A stretch of 64,000 nt of DNA, taken from Streptomyces sp. NBC_00376 (GTDB lineage: Bacteria > Actinomycetota > Actinomycetes > Streptomycetales > Streptomycetaceae). The stretch covers positions 4,774,001 through 4,838,000 of the forward strand of contig NZ_CP107960.1 of NCBI RefSeq assembly GCF_036077095.1, read 5' to 3'. Every line of letters begins with the position of its first letter. Position 1 is the stretch's first letter. Made by a program: the position numbers and the translations under genes. This document shows positions 24,668 through 32,488 of this stretch, piece by piece. The notes under the pieces are model-generated. The model saw only the letters and a program-made list of their open reading frames with translations. It was not told where the DNA came from and made no database searches.

Positions 24668-25788
24668 CCACCCTCTCCCTCCGGACCCTGAACCGGGCGT
24701 TGATGGACCGCCAGTTCCTGCTGGCCCGTACCGATCGCACCGTGCTGGAGGTGATCGGGCGGCTGGTCGCGCTCCAGGCGCAGGAGCCCAACTGGGCCTA
24801 CGTGGGGCTGTGGAGCAGGATCCACGGCTTCACGCAGCCGCAGCTCACCGCGTTGCTGGCGGACCGGCAGGTGGTCCGCTCCGGACTGCTCCGCTCCACC
24901 CAGCACCTCGCCGCGGCCGACGACTTCCGCCTGCTGCGGCCGCTGCTGCAGCCCGTGCTCGACCGTACCGCCGGCTCGCCGCACTTCACCCGGAACAGCT
25001 CCGGCCTGGACGGGGCTTCCCTGGTGGCCGAGGCGCTCGGGCTGCTGGCGGGCGGAACCCTGTCGCGCAAGGAGCTGGCCCGGCGGCTGGCCGAACGCCA
25101 TCCGGGCCGCGACGGGCGGATCCTGGCCGGGCAGGTGGAGCTGAGCACCCCGCTCGTCCACGGCGCGGCCACCGGCGCGTGGGGCTCCTGGGGCAACCGG
25201 TCGGCGGTCTCCGTCACGCCCGCCGAGGTCTGGCTGGGCCGGCCGATGGCGACCGCGGCGACGGCGGCTTCCGCCCGGGAAGCGGCGAAGGGGCTGATCC
25301 GCCGCTATCTGGCCGGCTTCGGCCCGGCCGGTGTGAAGGACGTACAGGCATGGTGCGGGCTGACCCGCCTGGGCGAGGTCGTCGCGGAGATGGGCGGCGA
25401 ACTGCGCCGCTACCGCGACCCCGACGGCCGGGAACTGTTCGACCTGGCCGACGCGGAGCTGCCCGACCCCGGGACCCCCGCCCCGGTGCGGCTGCTGCCG
25501 GCCTTCGACAACGTCCTGCTCGGCCACGCCGACCGCACCCGGGTCATCAGCGACGAGGACCGCGCACACGTGATGCCCGGCCAGGCGCGGGTGCGGCCGA
25601 CCTTCCTGATCGACGGCCGGGTGCACGGAACGTGGTCCCTCGACGCGGGCACGCTGTGGCTCACTTCGCTCCGGCCGCTCTCCGCGACCGACCGGGCGGC
25701 CCTGGAGGAGGAGGCGGAGCGGCTGCTGCCGTTCGTGGGAGGCACGGCGGTGCACTGCGGCGAGGCGGTGGTGAGCCGGTCGTCCTGA
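24664..25788 (+). CDS. HTH_42 winged-helix protein, AlkZ-like DNA glycosylase family
   Basis: A 374-residue protein of the HTH_42 family. Near the N-terminus it reads VIGRLVALQAQEPNWAYVGLWSRI, and the Gln-Ala-Gln sits where AlkZ/YcaQ glycosylases have their Q-x-(Q/D) catalytic motif. The C-terminal part (VRLLPAFDNVLLGHADRTRVI, FLIDGRVHGTWSLD) is also typical of the family. AlkZ proteins unhook bulky or crosslinking alkyl lesions and are known as self-resistance factors for DNA-damaging natural products. The GTG start overlaps the stop of the preceding oxidoreductase, so the pair may detoxify an electrophile and repair the damage it causes. Activity is inferred from family and motif only; members can also be plain housekeeping enzymes. 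Confidence 0.82.
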   Translation: MTTLSLRTLNRALMDRQFLLARTDRTVLEVIGRLVALQAQEPNWAYVGLWSRIHGFTQPQLTALLADRQVVRSGLLRSTQHLAAADDFRLLRPLLQPVLDRTAGSPHFTRNSSGLDGASLVAEALGLLAGGTLSRKELARRLAERHPGRDGRILAGQVELSTPLVHGAATGAWGSWGNRSAVSVTPAEVWLGRPMATAATAASAREAAKGLIRRYLAGFGPAGVKDVQAWCGLTRLGEVVAEMGGELRRYRDPDGRELFDLADAELPDPGTPAPVRLLPAFDNVLLGHADRTRVISDEDRAHVMPGQARVRPTFLIDGRVHGTWSLDAGTLWLTSLRPLSATDRAALEEEAERLLPFVGGTAVHCGEAVVSRSS

Positions 25789-25894
25789 GCCCTGCCGTCG
25801 GCGATACGTCGATACGGCGGCCGCGGTCGCTGTCCGTGCCCCCGTCGGCGATACGGCAACGGCGGTCGCTGTCCGCGCGCCCCCGCCGCCGCGG

Positions 25895-26603
25895 GCTCCC
25901 GGCTTCTTCACGGCGCTGACGAGCGACCCGCAACGGCACTTCACGCCGCAGGAGTTGCTGGACTTCTCCTTCAAGCACCCCATGCAGTTCCAGCCGGGCG
26001 AGAAGTTCGAGTACTCCAACACCAACGCGATTCTGCTGGGGCTCGTGGTGGAGAAGGCGAGCGGCCGGCCGCTGGCGGACTACCTCGAACGGAACGTCTT
26101 CGAGCCGGCGGGCATGAACCACACGTTCCTGCCCCGGACCGCGGCGTTCCCCGCCCCGCACGCCCAGGGGTACACCGACCGGACGGCGACCGGCAGGACC
26201 GAGAACGCCACGTACTGGAACCCCTCCTGGGCATGGGCCGCCGGGGGTGCGGTCTCCGACCAGCGGGACCTGCGGACCTGGGCCCGGGTGCTCGCCACCG
26301 GCACGCTGCTCAGCCCGGCCCCAGGCCGAGCGGCTGAAGACGGCCCCCAGCGATCTGCCGGACACCGGCTACGGCCTGGGCATCTTCGACGCACATGGCT
26401 GGATCGGGCACAACGGCTCGCTGCCGGGGTACGAAGCCCTGGTCATCTACCTGCCGGAGGCGAGGGCGACCCTGGTCGTGCTCCTCAACACGGACACCGA
26501 CCACCGGGGTTCGGAGCCGAGCACCCTCTTCGGTGAGGCGATCACCCGCGTCGTGACCCCGCAGCACGTCTATTCGCTGCCGGCCCGGCCCGCCGCGAAA
26601 TGA
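25895..26603 (+). pseudogene. broken serine hydrolase (beta-lactamase/DD-peptidase class C family)
   Basis: Recognisable homology runs from about 25895 (FFTALTSDPQRHFTPQELL) through FEYSNTN, which holds the Tyr-x-Asn motif of class C enzymes, then changes reading frame near 26320 and continues as LKTAPSDLPDTGYGLGIF, WIGHNGSLPGYEA (the HxG-type third motif) to a TGA at 26601-26603. The whole N-terminal third with signal peptide and the SxxK nucleophile is missing. With both a truncation and a frameshift the gene cannot make active enzyme. Just upstream (about 25796-25890) a CGTCGGCGATACG-containing segment occurs twice, possibly a trace of the deletion event. Confidence 0.85.
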
Positions 26604-26624
26604 GCCGGGCGACGGTGGCGGTTC

Positions 26625-27305
26625 TCAGGCCTTCAGCTCCGTGATCAGGGAGGTGGCGTCGCCGATGAGGGCCACCTCGTGCGGGCTCATCGTCGGGTTG
26701 GCGGCGCGTCGCGAGGCGGCCTCGGCCAGGTGACGGGCGGGGATGCCGCCGGACGCGGAGAGGTGCGGCAGCAGGGCGTCCAGCAGGGAGCGGGCGTCGG
26801 TCGACGCGGGGGAGCGGGGATCGACCGCCACCTGGGCCAGGATCAGGGACGACATGGCCCGGTCCGCGGCCGGGACGCCCTCCTCGGTGTTGCTCCAGTC
26901 GATCACCACCGGACCCCGGTCCGTCAGCATCACGTTGTCCGGGTGCAGGTCCAGGTGGAGGATCCGGTCCTCGGGGTCCGGGGAGAGCCTGGCCGGGACA
27001 GTGTGGAGTTCGGCGAGGAGGCCGGCCAGCATGGCTGCCGCCTCGGCCGCCGGCAGTTCGCCGGCCACCATGGAGTCCAGCATCGTCGGGCCGGTCAGGC
27101 GTTGCAGCATCAGGTCGCAGGGGGGCGTCTTCGAGTTCCGGGGGCCGAGGCGGGGGACCGGGAAGCCGTGCGCGCCCAGGTAGGACATGACCATCCACTC
27201 GTGGGTGGCGTCCTTGCCGTCGCGGTAACGGCGCAGCACCCACTTCTCGTCGAGTGCGTACACATCGGCGGACCGTCCCGCACCCAGTAGCTCACCAATT
27301 CGCAT
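26625..27305 (-). CDS. aminoglycoside phosphotransferase (APH)/choline kinase-family protein
   Basis: A 226-residue kinase-like protein that transfers phosphate from ATP to a small hydroxyl substrate. The lobe start has GRSADVYALDEKWVLRRYRDG (ATP-binding Lys/Arg region). The catalytic loop reads ILHLDLHPDNVML (HxDxxxxN), and the metal-binding Asp is in VVIDWSNTEEG. It is short for the family, lacking some C-terminal helices. Resistance cannot be claimed, as many such proteins phosphorylate sugars or other metabolites. The start is supported by a leaderless promoter box exactly six bases before it. It is convergent with the broken hydrolase. Confidence 0.86.
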   Translation of the reverse strand: MRIGELLGAGRSADVYALDEKWVLRRYRDGKDATHEWMVMSYLGAHGFPVPRLGPRNSKTPPCDLMLQRLTGPTMLDSMVAGELPAAEAAAMLAGLLAELHTVPARLSPDPEDRILHLDLHPDNVMLTDRGPVVIDWSNTEEGVPAADRAMSSLILAQVAVDPRSPASTDARSLLDALLPHLSASGGIPARHLAEAASRRAANPTMSPHEVALIGDATSLITELKA

Positions 27306-27311
27306 GAGGCG

Positions 27312-27317
27312 AACCTA
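27312..27317 (-). promoter_or_regulatory. -10 box of a leaderless phosphotransferase promoter
   Basis: On the minus strand TAGGTT is followed by exactly six bases and then the ATG at 27305. There is no Shine-Dalgarno sequence. Confidence 0.5.
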
Positions 27318-27479
27318 CGGGGGCGGACGCCGGGTGTGGGGGGTGAGGCGGGCGAGACGGGGTCGACAGCGCCGGTCAGGGGCCCCATAACGCGAAGTGA
27401 GGGGGTGGACGGGATCTCCTGGGGATGACGTGTACGCGGCTACCTTGACGTCAATTCCCCCGAAGTCGAGGAGAGTTCC

Positions 27480-27716
27480 GTGGAGAGCTCCATGCTCCGC
27501 AGACGTGCCCTGGCCGCGTGTACCGCCAGCGACACCCCGACCGACCCGCCCACCGACCCGCCGACCGAGCCGGGCGGCACCTGGGCGGCCGGTACGACGT
27601 ACGCGGCGGGCGACGTCGTGACGTACGGCTCCGACAGCTACCGCTGCCTCCAGCCGCACCAGGCGCAGCCCGGCTGGACACCGCCGAACGTGCCGGCCCT
27701 CTGGCAGCGCGTCTGA
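27480..27716 (+). CDS. 78-residue stub with a CBM5/12 carbohydrate-binding module
   Basis: The GTG start has a strong GAGGAGAG ribosome binding site, but the protein has only a few basic residues (MLRRRALAA), no membrane-spanning signal core, a linker TDPPTDPPTEPGG, and one CBM5/12 domain (TWAAGTTYAAGDVVTYGSDSYRCLQPH...ALWQRV). The linker and module closely match the C-terminus of the intact gene at 27926-28759. It looks like a duplicate whose signal core and catalytic domain were deleted while the expression signals stayed. It may be a relic or a small cytoplasmic peptide; without a complete signal peptide the module could not reach its polysaccharide. Confidence 0.6.
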   Translation: MESSMLRRRALAACTASDTPTDPPTDPPTEPGGTWAAGTTYAAGDVVTYGSDSYRCLQPHQAQPGWTPPNVPALWQRV

Positions 27717-27925
27717 CGGCCGTCCCGCGCAGCCCCGGCCGTTCCGTGATCCCGGCGGGTCCGTGATCCACGGCCGGTCCGGTGGCCCAGGCGGCTCCGG
27801 CGGGGCCGCCGCCGCATACCGCGCCCGCCCGGCCTCAACTCCACGCCTCCCGGCCGGGCGGCGCGCACCTCCCGCCCCCGCTCCGTGTCATGCACGTGCC
27901 CTTCCCCCCACCCGAGGAATCAGCC

Positions 27926-28759
27926 ATGACCCCAGAACCGACCGAAGGCCCCGGCGGCGACCGCCGGATCAGCCGCAAGACACTGCTCAGGGCGGCGCTC
28001 GTCGCCGGGACCGTCCCGCTGCTCGCGGGCGGAGGCGTCGCGCTGGCCCGCGACGCCGGCTCCGCCGGCCGGCCGCTGGTGCCCACGCCGAACTGCGACG
28101 ACGGCGACGGCCCGACCCACGAGCAGATCGAGGGACCCTACTTCAAGCCCGACTCCCCGCTCCGTACCAGCCTGGTGACCGGCAGCACGCCCGGCGTGCC
28201 GCTGACCGTGAGCGGCTTCGTCTTCGGGCGGGGCTGCAAGCCCGTCCCCGGAACGCTGCTGGACTTCTGGCAGGCCGACACCAACGGCGCGTACGACATG
28301 AGCGGATTCGCCTTCCGGGGGCACCAGTTCACCGATCAGTCGGGGGCCTTCAGCCTGACCACGATCGTGCCGGGGCTGTACCCGGGGCGCACGCGCCACA
28401 TCCACGTCAAGGTCCAGGCAACCGGCTCGGGCATCCTGACCACGCAGCTGTACTTCCCCGACGAACCGCGCAACAACACCGACTCGATCTTCGACCCGGC
28501 GCTCCTGATGAACGTCCGGGAGATCGGCTCGGGGCGGGAGGGGACGTTCGACTTCGTCCTCGACATCGACCAGGGCCCGACCGACCCGCCCACGGATCCG
28601 CCGACCGACCCGCCCGGCTCCACCTGGGCGGCCGGAACGCTCTACAGCGCGGGAGACCGCGTCACGTACGGCGGGGTCGCGTACCGCTGTCTGCAGGCGC
28701 ACTCGGCGATGGCCGGCTGGGAACCGCCTAACGTCCCCGCGCTGTGGGAACGCGGGTAG
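27926..28759 (+). CDS. secreted intradiol ring-cleavage dioxygenase-like protein with C-terminal CBM5/12
   Basis: A 277-residue protein. A Tat-like signal (SRKTLLRAALVAGTVPLLAGG) precedes an intradiol dioxygenase domain (about 50-215): EGPYFKPDSPLR, DFWQADTNGAYD with a Tyr iron ligand region, and the HIHVKVQ histidines. Then come a Pro/Thr linker (TDPPTDPPTDPPG) and a chitin/cellulose-binding CBM5/12 module (about 222-277). The family opens catechol rings with non-haem Fe(III). A secreted dioxygenase with this CBM is known from the wood-wasp symbiont Streptomyces SirexAA-E, where it acts on plant aromatic compounds. The ATG follows GAGGAAT at normal spacing. It probably acts outside the cell on lignin-derived catechols near polysaccharide. 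Confidence 0.87.
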   Translation: MTPEPTEGPGGDRRISRKTLLRAALVAGTVPLLAGGGVALARDAGSAGRPLVPTPNCDDGDGPTHEQIEGPYFKPDSPLRTSLVTGSTPGVPLTVSGFVFGRGCKPVPGTLLDFWQADTNGAYDMSGFAFRGHQFTDQSGAFSLTTIVPGLYPGRTRHIHVKVQATGSGILTTQLYFPDEPRNNTDSIFDPALLMNVREIGSGREGTFDFVLDIDQGPTDPPTDPPTDPPGSTWAAGTLYSAGDRVTYGGVAYRCLQAHSAMAGWEPPNVPALWERG

Positions 28760-28910
28760 GCACGCGGCACGGCGGGCGTACGCCGCTGCGCGGGCGCGCC
28801 CCGGGGGTTCTTCCCCGTGGGCACGTTCCGCGTGGCGGAGTAGCCTGGATACGTACGGCTCCCGGTGAGCCGCTCGTGTCGGCCTGCGCATCGAAGGGGG
28901 CCGGTATCGC

Positions 28911-29129
28911 ATGGAAACCCTGGTCACCGTCGTCGTCGTTCTCGCGATGATCGCGATCGCAGCGTTCGTCATCCATCTGCTCAATGCCCGGCACCGGCAT
29001 CAGCATCTGCGTCCGGCGCACTACGACGGCGGGCTGGCCGGGTTCGACGAGGGTCCCGGCCCTGCTCCCCGTACCGGCCCCGGTACGGGCTCTACTTCGC
29101 ATCCGAATAACGCTCCACCACCGCCGTAG
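28911..29129 (+). CDS. small single-pass membrane protein, unknown function
   Basis: A 72-residue protein with one N-terminal membrane helix (LVTVVVVLAMIAIAAFVIHLL, residues 4-24), a His-rich turn (NARHRHQHLRPAHYDGG), and a Pro/Gly/Ser-rich tail. An AAGGGGG sequence lies 15-20 bases before the ATG. Its end overlaps the 3' end of the convergent polymerase gene by 38 bp. I recognise no family. Codon bias and the clear helix favour a real gene, but it could be spurious. Confidence 0.5.
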   Translation: METLVTVVVVLAMIAIAAFVIHLLNARHRHQHLRPAHYDGGLAGFDEGPGPAPRTGPGTGSTSHPNNAPPPP

Positions 29130-30789
29130 TGAAAGGGAAACGCACCGGTGTCTCACCGAAGGCGGTCCGCCCGGCCAGCTCACCGGCCGCCCGGATCGCC
29201 TCCACCACGGCCTGAGCCTCCTCCTGCGGGCAGTGCACGATCACCTCGTCGTGCTGGAAGAAGACCAGCTCCGCCCGGAGACCGGCCGAGGCGAGCGACC
29301 GGCGCAGGGCGGCCAGGAGCAGCAGAGCCCAGTCGGCGGCGCTGCCCTGCACCACGAAGTTGCGGGTGAAGCGACCCCGGGCGCGGGCGTTCGACGACGC
29401 GTAACCAGGGGTGAACCCGCCGCTGTCGGCAGGGGGCGGATCGGGGCTCTCCTGCGGGATGCCGGCCTCCTCGTCCGCTCCGCTCCCGGCCGCGGGAGGA
29501 CTGGTCCGGCCCAGCCACGTCCGTACGAGACGGCCTTCCTCGCCCGCCTTCGCGGCATCGTCGACATAGGCCACGGCCAGCGGGAACCTCCGGCGCAGGG
29601 CGGCCAGATTCTTCAGCCCGTCGCCCGAGGTCTGGCCGTAGACCGCGCCCAGCAGCGCGAGCTTGGCGTGGTCCCGGTCGCCGTGGAACGCCCGGTCCGA
29701 CAGCGCCGTGTACAGGTCGCCGTCATGGCCGGCCACCTCCATCAGACCGGGGTCGCGGGAGATCGCGGCGAGCACCCGGGGCTCCATCTGGTCGGCGTCC
29801 GCGACGACCAGGCGCCAGCCCTCGTCGGCGACGACCGCCCGGCGTATCACCTTGGGGATCTGGAGCGCACCGCCGCCGTTGGTAGTCCAGCGGCCGCTGA
29901 CCGTGCCGCCCGGCAGGTACTCGGGGCGGAAGCGGCCGTCGCGCACCCAGTCCTGGAGCCAGCTCCAGCCGTGCGCCGTCCAGATGCGGTACAGCTTCTT
30001 GTACTGGATGAGGGGCTCCACCGCCGGGTGGTCCAGCCCCTCCAGCTCCCAGCGGCGGGTGGACTTCACCTTGATCCCGGCCTGCGCGAACGCCTTGACC
30101 ACATCGGCGGGGAGGTCGGGGCGGACCCTTCTGCCGAAGGCGGCCGAGACCTCGTCGGCCAGCTCGGCCAGCCTGCGGGGCTCGCCGCCGCCCGCGTAGC
30201 GCTCGCCGAGCAGTTCGTCCAGCACGTCGCGGTGGACGTCGGCGCGCCAGGGGAGGCCGGATCCGTTCATCTCCGCGGCGACCAGCATGCCGGCCGACTC
30301 GGCGGCCGTGAGCAGGCGCATCCTGCCCGGGTGCGCGGTGGCGTCGTGCCGGCGGAGCTGGTCGGCGTACACCTGGAGCAGGTCCTCGAAGGGGAGCTGC
30401 GTGCCGGAGCGGGGCTCGAAGAGCGAGGACTGCGAGCCGGGCTCCGCGGAGCGGGCCGGGGGATCGGGGGGCACGGGGGCGTTGTGCAGGCGGGCGTGGG
30501 CGGCGGCTGCGGAGCGGGGTTCGCCGAGCCGGCCCTCATGGGCGAGGAGGAGGGATTCGGCGACCTCGATGTCGTAACAACGGTCCACGGGGACGCCGGC
30601 CGCGAGCAGCCGCGGGTAGATCTCGGCGGTGGACCGCCACACCCAGCGGGTGACGTCCGGGCGGGAGCGGACCGCCGCCACCAGGTCGGGTTCGGTCACG
30701 ACCGGGGCGGCGGGCAGGCCGGTGGGGGCCAGCGGGGCGAGGAGGGCGCCGCCGGTCTCCGTCATGGCCAGAGCCCACCGTTCGGTCAT
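29092..30789 (-). CDS. family A DNA polymerase-like protein (bifunctional 3'-5' exonuclease/polymerase annotation group)
   Basis: About 565 residues. The polymerase domain shows motif A VVADADQMEPRV (catalytic Asp and steric-gate Glu), motif B RDHAKLALLGAVYG and motif C FFQHDEVIVH (HDE). The usual Phe of the O-helix (E. coli Phe762) is Leu here and the preceding Asn is also Leu, an unusual nucleotide pocket. The N-terminal half is in the exonuclease position but I cannot see intact DEDD motifs. There is no 5' nuclease domain, so this is not housekeeping PolA, which is much longer. The ATG at 30789 is preferred; a GTG at 30813 is in frame. Probably a specialised repair or accessory polymerase. 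Confidence 0.85.
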   Translation of the reverse strand: MTERWALAMTETGGALLAPLAPTGLPAAPVVTEPDLVAAVRSRPDVTRWVWRSTAEIYPRLLAAGVPVDRCYDIEVAESLLLAHEGRLGEPRSAAAAHARLHNAPVPPDPPARSAEPGSQSSLFEPRSGTQLPFEDLLQVYADQLRRHDATAHPGRMRLLTAAESAGMLVAAEMNGSGLPWRADVHRDVLDELLGERYAGGGEPRRLAELADEVSAAFGRRVRPDLPADVVKAFAQAGIKVKSTRRWELEGLDHPAVEPLIQYKKLYRIWTAHGWSWLQDWVRDGRFRPEYLPGGTVSGRWTTNGGGALQIPKVIRRAVVADEGWRLVVADADQMEPRVLAAISRDPGLMEVAGHDGDLYTALSDRAFHGDRDHAKLALLGAVYGQTSGDGLKNLAALRRRFPLAVAYVDDAAKAGEEGRLVRTWLGRTSPPAAGSGADEEAGIPQESPDPPPADSGGFTPGYASSNARARGRFTRNFVVQGSAADWALLLLAALRRSLASAGLRAELVFFQHDEVIVHCPQEEAQAVVEAIRAAGELAGRTAFGETPVRFPFTTAVVERYSDAK

Positions 30790-30897
30790 GCCTTCGATTC
30801 TGGCAGCCGGCACTGACAGCGGACGGTGGGCGGGCGGTGCGTGTCCCCCGGTCCGCGGGTGCCGGGAACGGAACCGGGACCGGGGGAGCGGCGGGCG

Positions 30898-31956
30898 TCA
30901 GGACTCGGACTCGCTGGTCCAGGTGCCCAGCGAGATCTCGGCGGTGATACCGGGGCCGAAGCCGGCCATCAGGCCGCGCTGCCCGTCGAGGGTCGATGCC
31001 TCGTCGAACATGCGGCCGAGGGCGTCGAGCACCACGGCGCTGGCTATGTTGCCGTACTCGGTGAGCGTGGCGCGGCTGAAGCGGAACGCCTCGGGCGGCA
31101 CGTCCAGGAAGTGGCTCAGGTCGTCCAGGATGCGCGGGCCGCCCGCGTGGATGATGTAGAAGTCCATCTTGCCCGCGTTCCACTGGTGCTCCTCGGCGAC
31201 CGCCTCCAGGGCCGGTGCGAGGGGTTCCATGGTTCCGGGGACCCGCTTGTCGAGCTGGAAGTGGAACCCGGTGGACCGGACCGCGTAGGAGATCCAGTCC
31301 TCGGTTGCCGGGATGACGAACGAGCCGTTGCGCTCCAGACGGACTCCGGTGCCCCCGCTGCCGCGGAGCACGACGGCGGCTATGCCGTCGCCGAACAGCC
31401 CGTTGGACAGCAGCGATCCCACGCCCAGGTCGGTGGGCTGGTAGCAGAGCGAGCAGAACTCGCAGGCCACGATCAGCACATTGGCGTCGGGGTACGCCGT
31501 GCAGAAGTCATGGGCCCGGTTGACCGCCGCGCCGCCCGCGGCGCAGCCGAGCTGGGCGATCGGCAGCTGCCGGGTCTCCGGCCGGAAGCCCAGCTCGCCG
31601 ATGAGCCACGCGGTCGGCGGCGGCATCATGAAGCCGGTGCAGGAGACGTAGACGATCAAGTCTATCTGCTGCGGCTCCAGTTCGGCCTGGTCGAGCGCCT
31701 GGCGCACCACCGCCGGAACGCGGGCCTTGGTGTGTTCCTCGTAGGTGATGCTGCGGGCGTCGAAGCCCGGGTGCTGCAGCACCTTGTCGATCGGCTGGAT
31801 CAGATGCCGTTTCTGCACCCCGGTGTGTTCGATCAGCCGAAGGACCAGGTCTATCTGCGGGTGGTCGCCGTGCAACCGTTGTGCCAGCTCAAGGGTTTCC
31901 TCGTTGGTGATGACGTACTCGGGAACCGCGATGGCCGGCTTGCAGAGAACCGCCAT
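30898..31956 (-). CDS. rppA: 1,3,6,8-tetrahydroxynaphthalene synthase (type III polyketide synthase)
   Basis: A 352-residue homodimeric enzyme that condenses five malonyl-CoA units into THN, which oxidises to flaviolin. With the ATG at 31956, which has a perfect AGGAGG, the catalytic triad falls on Cys138 (QLGCAAGG), His270 (IIHAGGP) and Asn303 (EYGNIAS), the numbering I recall for S. griseus RppA. The second conserved cysteine motif YVSCTGFMMP is also present. On the same strand upstream lie a P450 of the biflaviolin-synthase type and a DUF1259 protein, consistent with a melanin-like pigment pathway. A 532-bp gap separates it from the P450, so it probably has its own promoter. Confidence 0.95.
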   Translation of the reverse strand: MAVLCKPAIAVPEYVITNEETLELAQRLHGDHPQIDLVLRLIEHTGVQKRHLIQPIDKVLQHPGFDARSITYEEHTKARVPAVVRQALDQAELEPQQIDLIVYVSCTGFMMPPPTAWLIGELGFRPETRQLPIAQLGCAAGGAAVNRAHDFCTAYPDANVLIVACEFCSLCYQPTDLGVGSLLSNGLFGDGIAAVVLRGSGGTGVRLERNGSFVIPATEDWISYAVRSTGFHFQLDKRVPGTMEPLAPALEAVAEEHQWNAGKMDFYIIHAGGPRILDDLSHFLDVPPEAFRFSRATLTEYGNIASAVVLDALGRMFDEASTLDGQRGLMAGFGPGITAEISLGTWTSESES

Positions 31957-32250
31957 GGAACTCCTCCTAGCGGGCATGGTCCAACACGGCCGGGCCCGAA
32001 GGGTTCCGGGGCATCCCGGCCGGAGGCGGCCACCACGGTGCCGCACACGCGGCGTCGCACGGATGCGGACACGGGGTGGATTCCGGCGCCGGGCCAGATA
32101 CCCCTGGAACGGGCGCGGACGGGCCGACCGTCGAAGACTGACGTTCTAGCCGTTCGTGGGCGGAAGCGGATCCGCCACGGCTTGGGTGGCCGTCGGGATC
32201 ACGATACGGCAGGTGGATCGGGGCCGCACGCCGAGCGCGCCGAGGCGCCG

Positions 32251-32365
32251 CGCGGGCCCTGCGGAGGAGAGCGGCGCGGGCTCTGCGGAGGAGTGGGCGC
32301 GGGCCCTGCGGAGGACAGTGGCGCGCGCTCTGCGGAGGAGTGGCGCGGGCCCTGCGGGGAGTGGG
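32251..32365. repeat. five imperfect 22-24-bp tandem repeats in the rppA-P450 gap
   Basis: Units start at 32251, 32275, 32298, 32322 and 32344, each reading CGCG(G/C)GC(C/T)CTGCGGAG-like followed by a variable 6-8 bases. They lie in the 532-bp gap (31957-32488) upstream of rppA. No supported gene lies in that gap; an open frame on the minus strand across it is just the repeat translated. Confidence 0.7.
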
Positions 32366-32488
32366 CCGGGTCGTCCGCCGGAGCCCCCGGCCGCCGCCCC
32401 GGGGCGGCCCCGGACCGCCCCGGAGGCGTCCGGGTTGCCGCCGGCCGGGGGCCGACGCATCATCGATGTCGGCTGCCCGGGCGCCCGC

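Noticed and set aside
26625..27305. Aminoglycoside resistance gene
   Set aside because: Only general phosphotransferase motifs are visible; the protein is short and its substrate cannot be inferred, so no resistance claim is made.
32146..32463. Small minus-strand gene between P450 and rppA
   Set aside because: The encoded protein is the tandem repeat translated (repeating LRRARA and PAPL blocks), with no ribosome binding site or domain.
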